Shown piece after piece: positions 12,570 to 23,512 of a stretch of DNA of 64,000 nucleotides. Position 1 is the stretch's first letter. The number at the start of each line of letters is the position of its first letter. The DNA comes from Sambucus nigra. Its lineage: Eukaryota > Streptophyta > Magnoliopsida > Dipsacales > Adoxaceae. The notes under the pieces were generated by a model. That model had not been told where the DNA came from and did not search any database. It was given only the letters and a program-made list of their open reading frames with translations. Position numbers and translations under genes: made by a program. The stretch lies in the NCBI GenBank assembly GCA_949130495.1, contig OX422215.1:8843302-8907301 (forward strand). Reading direction: 5' to 3'.

Positions 12570-13640
12570 AGTCTGAAAAGAAAAGTGGAGTGAAATTCGT
12601 GATGACGATGAAGTCGCCAGGGCTTGTATGGAAGTTTTAGTAATCATGCCCAATATTGTCATGCGGGTTGTGAGAGCACATGCGGAGGATCTATTTTGCC
12701 AAGAAAGGGTGAGTCAGTTACTAGCAGAGGGTGCAGAGTCTTACTCTATTAGCTTAGAGGGAGGTCTATGTTTTAATAGGAGATTGGTCATGCCAGAGGA
12801 CGAGGATTTGAGGCGTGCCATTTTGACTGAGTCCCACGGCTCTAGATTCGTGGTACATCCCGATGGTAATAAGATATACCAGAAGATGAGGAGGCAGTAT
12901 TGGTGGTCGGGGATGAAGCGAGATATAGTAGAGTTTGTCTCGAAGTGTGCCACCTGTCAAATTATTAAAGTGGACCACCAGAGGACTTCAGGGATGTTGT
13001 AACCGCTTGAGATTCCCATGTGGAAGTGGGAGAACATTTCTATAGATTTCATTATGGGGTTTTCGACATTGTATAGGGGCCACGATTCCATATGGGCGAT
13101 AGTGAATCGGTTTACCAAGGTAGAACATTTCTTGTCGGTTCGCATGGACTTTGAGACGATACAGTACGCGCAGCTATTTATAGCGGAGATACTTAAGTTG
13201 CATGGGGTGCTGGTTAACTTTGTATCTCATAAAGACACGATCTTCGTATCTCACTTCTGGTAGTGTTTCCAGGAGCCTATGGGCACAAACTTGCGGTTGA
13301 GCACCACTTATCATCCACAGACAGATGGGCAGACAGAGAGGGTAAATCAGATGCTGGAGGATATGCTGAGGATGTGCATTCTGGACTTTGGGGGAGGATG
13401 GGAGCAATATCTTCCTTATCGGCATTGTCCTATTCGAGGAACTTTATAGGAGACCTTGTAGTTCACCCGCTTATTGGTTAGAGGTGGGGGACATCAAGTT
13501 ATTGGGACCAGAGATGATTCAAGAGACGTATGCTAAGATAGAGTTATTTCGATGGCATATTTGGATAACACAAGATAGGAAAAAGAGTATTCCGATGCCA
13601 ATCGGAGACATGTTGAGTTAGAGATCGGCAATCAAGTATT
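12570..13640 (+). pseudogene. Degenerate integrase, element C
   Basis: The best segment (12628-13002) carries the zinc-binding domain with H-G-S-R-F-V-V-H and C-A-T-C at its ends, and YWWSGMKRDI between. After a stop the core follows: SIDFIMGFSTLYRGHDS, AIVNRFTKVEHFL, then VSHKDTIF, where the first Asp of the usual S-D-R-D is His. STTYHPQTDGQTERVNQ retains the catalytic Glu near 13340. Downstream are MLRMCILDFGGGWEQYLP and a decayed linker. Stops at 13000 and 13261 and frame changes after about 13430 show it is dead. The order RT-RH-INT identifies the gypsy superfamily. Confidence 0.88.
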
Positions 13641-14075
13641 GGTTCGGGTATCTCCCATGAAAGGGGTGATGAGGTTTGGCAAAAAAGGGAAACTAGGGCC
13701 GAGGTATGTGGGACCTTTCTCTATTATTGAGGGAGTAGGATCAATAACTTATCGACTGGGTTTGCTAGAACACCTTCAGTGGATACACGATGTGTTTCAT
13801 GTGGCATTGCTGAAGAAATACTGAATGAGCCAGAGGGCTTTTTGGCACGTCCCACTCGAGGATATTGATTTACATCCAGACGTCTTAGACAAGGAGAGAC
13901 CTGTAGCTATCCTGTATCTCAGTGAGCACAAGCTACGGTCTAAGATGGTACCACAAGTTAGAGTTCAGTGGGGACATCAGAGTGTCGACGAGTCTAATTG
14001 GGAGTAGGAGGATGGCATGCGAGAGCAGTATCAAAAGTTATTCAACGTAGGTACGATCTAATTTCTGGGACGAAA
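13640..14075 (+). pseudogene. Integrase C-terminal beta domain and chromodomain remnant, element C
   Basis: VRVSPMKGVMRFGKKGKL and GPRYVGPFSIIE are the conserved post-core block of Tekay-type integrases, followed by YRLGLLEHLQ and HDVFHVALLKKY. After a stop at 13822 comes DIDLHPDVLDKERPVAIL, then VRVQWGHQSVDESNWE and EDGMREQYQKLF. This last part is the degenerate chromodomain tail that directs chromovirus insertion in heterochromatin (known for the family). It ends just before the polypurine tract. The close likeness to 4227-4544 on the other strand shows elements A and C are the same lineage. Confidence 0.85.
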
Positions 14076-14082
14076 TTCCCTT

Positions 14083-14103
14083 GTAAGGGGGGGGGGGGGA
14101 GTA
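14083..14103 (+). other. Polypurine tract of element C
   Basis: The internal region ends '...ttctgggacgaaattccc' and then reads 'ttgtaa', a run of 13 G, and 'agta' before the LTR start TGTAACACC at 14104. The G run is unusually long; homopolymer length may also be a sequencing artefact. Confidence 0.85.
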
Positions 14104-15518
14104 TGTAACACCTCGTATTTTTGGGCTTTTATTAATTAATTAATTCAATAAATTTTAAATTACTTGTACGTCGTAATTTAATTGAATTAATTATTATTAA
14201 TATTATTTAAATATTAATCCGATGAGTAGACGATTAATATTTATGGGATTTAAATTTACTAAGTGAATAGTAATAATTTACTAAGTTAATAGGTGATTAT
14301 TGACTTTTAGTAAAATATTTCGGATAGTAATTCTGAGTGTACGGTTGACTCCGGATGGATCGAAGTAGTTGGAAAAGAGTATCCGTGGGTAGTAAATGGG
14401 TCTCAGAGCATTTTTAGACATAACCAAGCCCACATGGGAGTGTCTAGGCTCTTTTAATATAGTCCGCGCCTAAAAATGGGATTTAATTAATAAACCCTAA
14501 AAGTGAGAGGTGTGATATCCATAACTCATTTAAGAAAACCTAATCAAGGAGAGGACAAAAGATGGAGCAATTAGAGAAACCTTGGGAGCCGAAATCAAGA
14601 ACAAGGGTGGACATTCTTCATCAAATCATCATCCACACCAAAGAGATTCAGACCCTACAAACCCTATAAGGCAAGTGGTTAAACTTGTTTTTAAATTATT
14701 TTAGATTTGAATTTAAATCATAGTAGGTGTGATAAGATTATATGGTTCTTGGGTTAATTTTATATCCAAATTTGGGTTTCAATAAATTTAGATTTAAAAT
14801 CTGTAAAGGATTTAGAAATTTGATTTATTAACCTTCAATTTGTGTGGGTATTTAATTAAGATTTAGGGGTCTTGGAATCTTAGGTTTGATGTTAATTTGT
14901 AAGGGTTTATCTATAACATATCTGGACATAAGGTATTTAAAATCATGTTAATGGCGGATCTGTTTGACCAGCGAGGAAGCAAGGGAGAAATCAGGGTCGT
15001 CAAACGACATGCCAGTCGTTCGAGCGAGACGGAATATCTGACAACGTTCCCCTTTCCCTTCTTTTGGACTCGAGAATCTGTTTTGAAGGTATTATTAATG
15101 GGGCCTTGGTTTTTATGGGAAGTTTTTTTTAGGGATACAGTTATGGTGTCTTGGTTTTGTGTAGAAATTTTAATGGGACAATTAGGAAAATAATCCAAAG
15201 GGGAAAATTAAGGTTAAAATTGAGTAATTTGAAGACCTTAGATTAATAAGTGTGCAAATCTTATTACGGAGAATTTTGAATAATAAATTCTGAAAATTGT
15301 ATTATCGGGCCAAGTGAGCGAGTCCGGATATATTGGTTGAGCGACGCCGAGGTAATAAATTAATTAATGCGGGATTAATTAACTTTGAGGCGGAATATAG
15401 ACTCGGGTATAATTTGGGCTAGTGCTAAGGGTTTTGTGCACGGTATAATTGGGATTAAATTTAACGTATATATATACGAGAGTGTGATAGTATATATATA
15501 TTTACACACATACACATA

Positions 15519-15527
15519 CACCCCCCC

Positions 15528-15554
<27 letters not shown>
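15519..15554. repeat. (AT)n microsatellite
   Basis: A run of C is followed by about 17 AT units, ending where the fold-back element begins. Confidence 0.9.
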
Positions 15555-15558
<4 letters not shown>

Positions 15559-15946
15559 ATTCTCACCTACATCATGATCTATACATCATTCGTACATCAC
15601 ACATAGTTGTAGGCCTTAAAGAACTATATTTCTCGAATTTTTTATATTTATATTGAAATTAACCTTCCAATAAACCCATGTTCAAAAAATTAGGTCAAAA
15701 TAGATTTTGTAACTATTTTTAAAAAATCCACAAATCCTGCTCAAAATACCTTATTTTATAAGGGTTTGCGCCAACAGTTTTTTGCGTATTTTTTAAAAAT
15801 AGCTAAAAAATGTATTTTGACCTAATTTTTTGAAGATGGGTTGATTGAAAGGTTAAATTCAAGAAAAAAATAAAAAAAAATTGAAAATAAAGTTTCTTTT
15901 GGCCTATAACTAGGTGTGATATATACATCATGATGTAGGCAAGCCT
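15555..15946. mobile_element. Fold-back MITE with ~170-bp inverted arms
   Basis: The left arm (from 'ctcacctacatcatgat' near 15563, through 'ttcaaaaaattaggtcaaaa' near 15682, to 'ctatttttaaaaaatc') is the inverted copy of the right arm (15790-15943, ending 'atcatgatgtaggcaagcc'). The arms are about 150-180 bp around a short AT-rich centre, so the strand can fold into one long hairpin. Long arms and no coding capacity suggest a MULE-type or other snap-back MITE. LTR D lacks it at the matching place. The flanks are microsatellite, so I could not define a target duplication. Confidence 0.75.
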
Positions 15947-15948
15947 TC

Positions 15949-16012
<64 letters not shown>
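15947..16012. repeat. (CT)n(AT)n compound microsatellite
   Basis: About 13 CT units pass directly into about 19 AT units, immediately beside the fold-back element. The equivalent site in LTR D (500-522) is a plain (TA)n run. Confidence 0.9.
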
Positions 16013-16015
<3 letters not shown>

Positions 16016-17270
16016 CGTCCTTAAATATTTGTGACTAGATATTTAGTAAAAGCATATCCCTCTAGTGCTATCATAGGAGGTTGCACGATGTGGGTGAATC
16101 CCCTGGCTTGAGAAGCAGGATGAGTATAGTCCCCAGGTCATAGCGTTCGTATTTAGGGGTGAGGCGTCTTGGGTATGATTCGGTCTCGTTTTCGGAGGGA
16201 ACTATGACTGCCTCCACTGCGTTTATTTTGTTTCACTAATTCGAGGATCTAATCGTGTCAGGGTGTCCAGGTTGATGAGTATACCTAGATTGATAGCATT
16301 GTAGATAACATCAGGTGAGTGCCTATTCGGGAGGATGGCTATATATTTACTGCATGTGTTGTATTATGATGATACGTATATATGGTGCAGATAATTATAT
16401 ACGAGTAAAATACATAATGTGAATTGTATTGTTATTATATAACTTGTGAGAATGTTATATGGTCCCTATTGAAATAATTTGTTAAGTTAATGTGATATAT
16501 AAATTATAAATCATATATTAAAAATGCTCGGGCTAAAGTAGGGTGGCAACAAGGAACTATATAATAAGAAATAGTTACAGGGTAGATGACTAAGTGGGTT
16601 ATATAGAAATACATCAGGTGTGAACAATAGTTAAGGGGTGAGTAGGTCCTCAAGAGAGTGCAACACTAGCTTAAATATGAAGATCATTCATGCATTTTAA
16701 TTTACTGCAATTTATTTCACTTGCTAAATATTTTTAAAATGTTTTGGGTTCTAACCCCATCTATCAAATATTTTCAAAACTTTTTAGGTGTCCGACCACT
16801 GGGGTGCCAGACTTGATCTTATTCTAGGGTAGTGCATGTGGGTGCTACAGGAGTTGTACTAGATGCCTCTCTTATTCACTCCTAAATAGGGATAGTGTCT
16901 TGGTTTTACTTTCGAGCTTGTTTCTCATGGTAGTTATGGATTTTATTTCTATTAAGATTGCATTGGTTATATTTTCTCTGTGTCGGATTGATTTTTGTTT
17001 GGTTATTTTTAGTCGATGTTTATTCGGCTAGCACTTGACTCATATTTTTGATATGCCCAGACTCTATTATATTGTAATGGTTCTATTATATCGCTTGCGG
17101 TACTTAATGGATTGGTTATTAAAAAAAAATATCACACGGGCTTAATTAATCATTAGGTGGTTAGTAATTAATAAGTTTTTGACAGTTATGCTAAAAATGA
17201 ACTAGATTGAAGTCCTATTTAATTTGATAAAGGCTTGATCACCCGGTATTTAATTAGGCAGCGCGTCACA

Positions 17271-17603
17271 GAGCTTAGAGAGAGGACCATATATCACTCA
17301 AAAGAAAGAACTTTTTTTCAAAGGTGCTCACACATCTACCTAATTTTGAATGGATCATATACTTGAATATTCAAGAATTTAGGGGTGTTCTAGAAAGAAT
17401 TTAGAGAACTAAAAGAAGGCAGTCTTAAATCATCATCAAATACTATTCTCCCCAACGAATTGTAACCGAATTTGCAAAGGTATTGTATTCGAAACCCTAG
17501 ATCCATTTTCCAGAGCTAGTTTTTTACTTTTGTTCTTTCTATTGTATAAACATTAGAAGATTCTATGTCTAAATTTTTTTTCTGTATATATCCATCCCCA
17601 TCA
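17271..17603 (+). repeat. 3' part of a Ty1/copia LTR, 5'-truncated by element C
   Basis: The segment ends in CA at 17602-17603 and is followed after two bases by a primer-binding site, which makes it the end of a 5' LTR. Its start is cut by LTR C at 17270. It is AT-rich and has no ORF. Confidence 0.65.
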
Positions 17604-17605
17604 AT

Positions 17606-17618
17606 TGGTATTAAAGCC
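17606..17618 (+). other. Primer-binding site, initiator-Met type (degenerate)
   Basis: 'tggtattaaagcc' is two or three changes from TGGTATCAGAGCC, the sequence complementary to the 3' end of plant initiator tRNA-Met that primes minus-strand synthesis in most copia elements. It places the start of the internal region of this copia relic. Confidence 0.7.
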
Positions 17619-19369
17619 CTCATTGTATAATGATCATGCTTTTGGAAGAATCCATATTTTCCACCGACTTAAATCATAGGTTTCATGTTAGAAGTCTGTG
17701 CATGGTTGGATATGTTTTTTCTTTGACATGGTTTTGTATGATTTGAATGTGTATATCCCTTGCATCACGGTCATACGAATGTTTGTTTATGTTAATGGAT
17801 TTTATGGTGGTTTATCTATAGTTAAATTTCTTCGAGATTCGATTTGGTTGTAATAATTGGGTTTTTAATTATTTGATGTAATTGATGTATTCGGATGATT
17901 TTATGAAGGATGTAATAATTTGATGTTGGGATTTTATGTTATGCATCGACTTGTAATTTCGGTGGACGGTCCATGATTTTTTAGTTGATTTTGGTGAATA
18001 ACGGAGGTCTTAAATGGACTTTTTTTAAGGTTCTTGGAAGTTTAAAACCACATAGTTCTTGTGACATTCAAAAACTCTAAAGAATCAAGAAAGGAAGACG
18101 GAAGGATAAGCCTCACATGGCACGATCGTGCATCGTGCGCGTTGAGGCCAAAATCGTGGACGTTCAGGCTATGATCACAGCATGTTTAGCAGTTGGCAGT
18201 TGATTCCAGATTAGTTTTTGGATTGTGACTCTAGTGTTTGTGCTTGTTTTCAACGAGGACTATTCTTCAAAGGTCTTCATCAACTTGATATATTCTTTAA
18301 AGAGTTTTATTTCTTTAAGGAGTCTATTGAAGGAAGGATTTTAGGCCATGATGGAAAGGGGAAATTTTGCACTTTTACTTATCGTGGCATTTATTTATTT
18401 AATTTCAATGTCTCATTATTATCTTTTGTTGCATGATTTCGTGTGCTAATTAACTGGATTATCAGGGACACCCAATTTTTTTGAAAAACTCATGTTAATT
18501 TATTCTTTTTTAAATTGAATTAAATAGAGATAATTAATTTAAAGTATGAATTAAATTCAGATCTCTGGGTTTTATCTTAATTTAAAATTTAAAATTCTTA
18601 TTTTTTATTTTTGGAAAATTAAAATATGAGATTAAGATATTTAATTTTATGCAAGTAAATTGGAAAATTATCAAGGACCTAATTCGGGATTTTAGAATGG
18701 AATCAATTATTTTCCATAATCCCTTAAGTTTTAAATAACTAAGTGGGATAAGGATTTTAACATAAACCCCACGGTATCCATCGGTGTTTTATAAATATGA
18801 TGTGATTAATTTCTCGTGTCAGCTAGTTTGTCCCCCCTCCCCACTAATATGGAACTAATGAGGACATTCGGTATTATTAAAAATCTTATATGATAATTAT
18901 GAGAATTAGAATGTGAGTGGGTTTGATCTCCTCGGCAAGAAAGTCCTTTACGAGAGAGTTATATTTCAAGGAATGAACCGGTTTTCTATACTTACATATA
19001 ACTAATGATATCCTCCCCAACAGAGTCACTGTCCTTAATTGTGGGACCAAACGGCATTGACTATTCAATTATTTTGTAGAGAGGATTTGAAATTTTTACT
19101 GTATATACTTGAGAGGCAAGAGTCTGTCAAGTTCAAGATGGAGTGATTAAAGCTCCCAATAAGAAATCTTACTCCATAAGGGAACTAGGATGTTCGGCAG
19201 GCTTTTACTTTTAAATGGCGGTGAGGGACGCCACTTTAAAATTAAAACGAAGTTAAATTCTCACATATTTATTTTGGAATGGATTCACTTTTAAAAATTT
19301 ATGATTGTCAAATTTCAAAATGGGATATTCATTGAAGCCATTTGCTTCAATCTTAAAGGGCACAAACTT
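17619..19369 (+). other. Leader and decayed 5' internal region of the copia relic
   Basis: No convincing coding frame is visible. A 72-codon open stretch at 18218-18436 has no recognisable motif. Near 18120-18132 lies the perfect 12-bp palindrome GCACGATCGTGC followed by 'catcgtgcgcg', a cluster like those in the LTRs of this window, so an undetected LTR fragment may be present. The rest is AT-rich. Confidence 0.4.
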
Positions 19370-20299
<930 letters not shown>

Positions 20300-20300
<1 letters not shown>

Positions 20301-20805
20301 CATTGAAATATGTTTTATGGTACAATCTTCCGGTATCTGGTGTGTAGATTCAGGAGACACTAATCATGTTTACAATTATTTACAGGGTCCAGGTAACTAG
20401 GGAGCTCAGTGATGGAGAAATATTTCTGTACATAAGCATTATAACAAGGAAATAGTAGTAGCAGCAGGACATCTAGTTTTAAATTTTGGTGGAGACAACA
20501 CATATTGGTTGATCGTTTTTACGTTCCTAGCATTAGAAGAAATTTAATTTCGATTTCTAAGCTTGTGATGAATAGAAACTAGGTTTATTTTAATACAGGG
20601 GTTTTTACTAAAAATGGCAAATCTCTTGTATATTTGGAAAGCTATATTTATATTATAAGATGTGTCTCACCACTATCGCTTACTACTGAATTGAATAACT
20701 TAAATGGAACAACCTAAATAGAAAGGAACCTTCTAAGTTAAACCATACATATCTTTGGCACTTACACTTAGGTCACATCAATCTGAAAATGATACAAAGA
20801 CTGGT
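20300..20805 (+). pseudogene. Copia protease and start of gag-pre-integrase domain
   Basis: From about 20335 the translation gives SGIWCVDSGDTNHVYN, matching the aspartic-protease site of copia elements (usually D-S-G-A-T-N-H). Decayed strands follow (VVAAGHLVLNFGGD), then near 20745 YLWHLHLGHINLKMIQRLV, the gag-pre-integrase HxxxGH-type segment. The reading is interrupted at 20805 by the solo LTR and resumes at 22272. Frameshifts and stops are frequent. Confidence 0.82.
20801..20805 (+). repeat. Target-site duplication CTGGT (left)
   Basis: ctggt precedes the solo LTR here and is repeated exactly at 22267-22271 after it, as expected of LTR-retrotransposon integration. Confidence 0.9.
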
Positions 20806-22266
20806 TGATCAGGAAAAAAGTGAGTGGCTATGTAAGGACATTATCGTTGATTGATTTCAACCATAATGCAAAAAAAAAAAACTCAAATTTAACTATGCTT
20901 ATTTTTAAAATTATAAGAATATTTAGGGTATCGAATCCATAGAGAGTATTTGTTAGAATTTGATTGATTTATTACTTCTAAAATAAAAGTGTAAAAGGTG
21001 ATGATTTAATTGAACCATTATAAACTACTTTTATTCTAGACAAACATTGAAACTAGATTAATCAACAAGAATGGAAACTATTGGTTGATAATTATCTCCT
21101 CAAAAGGATTACTTAGCAAAAATGATTACATGGAGAGAAAAGCCCTTCCAAACATTTAAAACCTTTTTAAAAATCATTTAAAACTAAGTTTATCACCTCC
21201 CAGCCACCCACCCATCCACCCACCCACCCACCACACACACACATAAAAATTTTCATAAAGGCTTAATTGGGTTTTGGTGTCGATGACATGCTTGAAATTA
21301 TCATAGAAAGGTAGAAAATATGGTGCATACCCTATTAAGGTTTCTAAATTAAACTTTAACACACAAATAATCCTAATCTGTCATATCATAACAAAGCAAC
21401 TAATTAACCCATTTAAGTTCAATAACCTCTACCTAAATTAACTTAGATAGAAAGCATGGGAAATGTTAACTACAATAATGGAGTTAAAGAAAGTAGTGAA
21501 AGAAAATAATAAATAAATGAAGACAACTTATTAATAAAGCATTAGAACTAGTTAACAAAATTTAGATAAATAAGGGAGATAATGAATAGTAACTTACAAT
21601 CAAACCAAACAAGAGAGAATGGAGAGAAGCTCTCAATACTAAACCTAAAAATATCTAAAATCTAATATATAAATTGATTCATACAAACAAAAACCGCACT
21701 AATTATTTATAATAAGTGGAATAAATCAAAAGAAAACAAAACAAATGCTCCAAAATATCACAAATCTGCAATGGTCGATCAATCAATGAATCATCGATCG
21801 ATCAATGATTCAAAATCCAACACACTGACTAAAGATATTCACAAAACTCATGATGGTCGATTGATCAATCGATCCTCTGTTTTTCAGCCCATTTTTTGCT
21901 TTAAAACTGAAATATTGCCTCTCACAAATCGTTCATTACTTCATCGTCCGAACTCAAAATGACGCACGGTTTATGGCCACGTGAAGATAGTTTGAAGATC
22001 TATACAATCATGCAAAGATAAAGACCAAATTCAGAAGTATAAATTATGAAAATGATCTTAAATTTTCATCTTGAGAAGAAACTTTCCCGAAATGCAACCA
22101 ATTGCTTCGCTTAGCATTCCAACACCTACAAAAGCTCAAATAAACCTTGTAAAATATATATATCGAAAACAAAAGTTAACAATAAATGATAACAAATACA
22201 ATATTTTACAAACACAATTGAGCTAGAATATAAAGGGTGCTAATATACAATATTCATGACTAATCA
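20806..22266 (-). mobile_element. Solo LTR, Athila-like family X1
   Basis: It starts TGATCAGG and ends GACTAATCA on the + strand, with the perfect 5-bp duplication CTGGT on both sides and copia coding sequence continuing across it, so it is a solo LTR of 1,461 bp. Orientation is taken from the matching LTR at 27901, whose primer-binding site is on the minus strand. Inside are a G-depleted run of 'caccc/cacac' repeats (21200-21243), the palindromic cluster at 21770-21870, and a minus-strand TATA-like 'tatatat' near 21665. Solo LTRs arise by recombination between the two LTRs of an element. Confidence 0.88.
21770..21875. promoter_or_regulatory. Palindrome cluster in the solo LTR
   Basis: 'ggtcgatcaatcaatgaatc', 'atcgatcgatcaatgattc' and 'ggtcgattgatcaatcgatc' contain overlapping palindromes (ATCGATCGAT, GATTGATCAATC, ATCGAT). 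In minus orientation they lie in U3 upstream of the TATA-like site. A binding-site role is inferred. Confidence 0.55.
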
Positions 22267-22545
22267 CTGGTCTCAAATGGACAATTAAGTTCAATGGAAG
22301 TGGAGGCACTTCAAGTCTATCCTGCTTAGAGGATACGATGACCAAGAGGTTATTTAAGATTAAGGGATTTATATCCAAAGATGTGTTGGAACTGATTCAT
22401 TTTGATTTGTCGGGCCTATGACTCTGGGTAAGAGGTAACTATGAGTATTTCATTACCTTCATCGATGATGATTATTAATCAAGTTTTGGATATATTTACC
22501 TCATGGATCACACTTACGAAGCCTTTGATAAGTTCAAAGTGTATA
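22267..22545 (+). pseudogene. Copia gag-pre-integrase end and integrase core start
   Basis: Translation resumes after the duplication with SMEVEALQVYP, then a CLEGK-like linker, KGFISKDVLELIHFDLSG and a G-N-Y-E-Y-F-I-T-F-I-D-D segment followed by FGYIYLMDHTYEAFDKFKVY. This is the first half of the copia integrase core, including the D of the SDLSG-type motif (here F-D-L-S-G) and the F-I-D-D region. Homology stops at about 22545; the rest of integrase, RT and RNase H are absent from the window. Confidence 0.83.
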
Positions 22546-23449
22546 GTCCAACCTCGAATCGATAACTGAACCTTGGTGGAAATTTACAGATCGAGAGATA
22601 ATCACTCCCATATTCCTGAGAAATTTCCCCCCGATCGCGCTCGAACCGCAACTCGAGGCTCGCAACGCCACATATGTTACCATAAGAACACATGACTTAA
22701 AATGGAAATCCTTGCAAAAAAAATCATTATCTTACGGAGGCCAAAAATTACACTAGTACTATAATGTTTGAGCTTCTAGAAAAATACATACAAGGGTTAC
22801 AAACAAGACTACAATTACCACCCCGAATTCCCAACCCTTGCGCTTTGATCTAAAACCTTTACCCATACCTGAAATAAGTTGCTTATGATGAACACAACTT
22901 GTATGTACCTTGGGCATCGGTACCCATTGATCACTACCAAGTGAGAAATCATCACACGTGCAATAAAAACCACATAATCGCTTGTGTTAAAATATTTAGA
23001 TGGAAGAATATATGAGATATTTAAATCGTAAGGTTATTTAAAAAGCATGGATTTGATAGGATCAATACTCTCTCAAGAATCTCTCTAAAAACCTAGGAAT
23101 AGGATTTTAAGAGGATGCGTTTCTTAATAACGCAATCATGTTTGGTAACTCTTTATACACATAAGTGATATAGGGTTAAATAAACCCAATTCTTAAGAAG
23201 ATTACGCTCTCATTAGAACTAGGAACACCTCATTCAAACAGAATGTTAGTATGAGGGAACCTCGTGCGAAGTTAATTTCTTACAAGGGGTTATAAAATAA
23301 ATTTAATAGTACTCATGAAAAGTTAACTTCTCATGAGAATTTCTCATGTGAAGTTTAATAGCATACGAGGTACTCTATTTCATAAAAGGTATCGTATGCA
23401 AAACAGACTTCGTACGAGGGCTAATAATCATAAATATAGTATTTAATGG
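22546..23449 (-). repeat. Probable minus-strand LTR sequence of uncertain family
   Basis: There is no gene. In minus orientation the segment has the plan of an LTR: a palindrome-rich part (23240-23440: 'ctcatgagaatttctcatg', 'ttcgtacgagg', 'catacgagg'), a TATA-like 'tgtgtataaagagtt' near 23150, and a downstream part with splice-like and AT-rich sequence. It is continuous with the X1-type LTR start at 23512, but its middle does not resemble the solo X1 LTR, so it may be a diverged or recombinant LTR. 22600-22680 is locally GC-rich. Confidence 0.45.
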
Positions 23450-23512
23450 ACTCAATTAAGCAAGAATACATAAATATGAAGGGCACTAATATATAATATT
23501 CTTGACTAATCA
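23450..23512 (-). repeat. X1-type LTR terminus
   Basis: 'gggcactaatatataatatt' followed by 'cttgactaatca' matches the corresponding end of the solo LTR (22229-22266). On the minus strand this is the start of a 3' LTR, preceded by 'aagttagggg' as polypurine tract (23513-23522). It marks the 3' end of element X1. Confidence 0.7.

Larger units (their letters stand above)
14104..17270 (+). repeat. LTR C: 3' LTR of the + strand Tekay-type element
   Basis: It starts TGTAACACC after the polypurine tract and ends GCGCGTCACA at 17270; the terminal segment 'tatttaattaggc' matches the reverse complement of the LTR B end. It is about 3.17 kb, longer than LTRs A and B partly because a fold-back MITE (15555-15946) and microsatellites lie inside. 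15230-16610 matches LTR D at 1-1127. It abuts the copia LTR fragment at 17271, so element C inserted into that older copia element; gagct (17271-17275) would be the right target duplication. The 14998-15030 segment contains a degenerate 'cgttcgagcga' palindrome like that in LTR A. Confidence 0.85.

Noticed and set aside
15375..15606. Tyr/Ile-rich ORFs on both strands
   Set aside because: They translate the (AT)n microsatellite and nearby LTR sequence.
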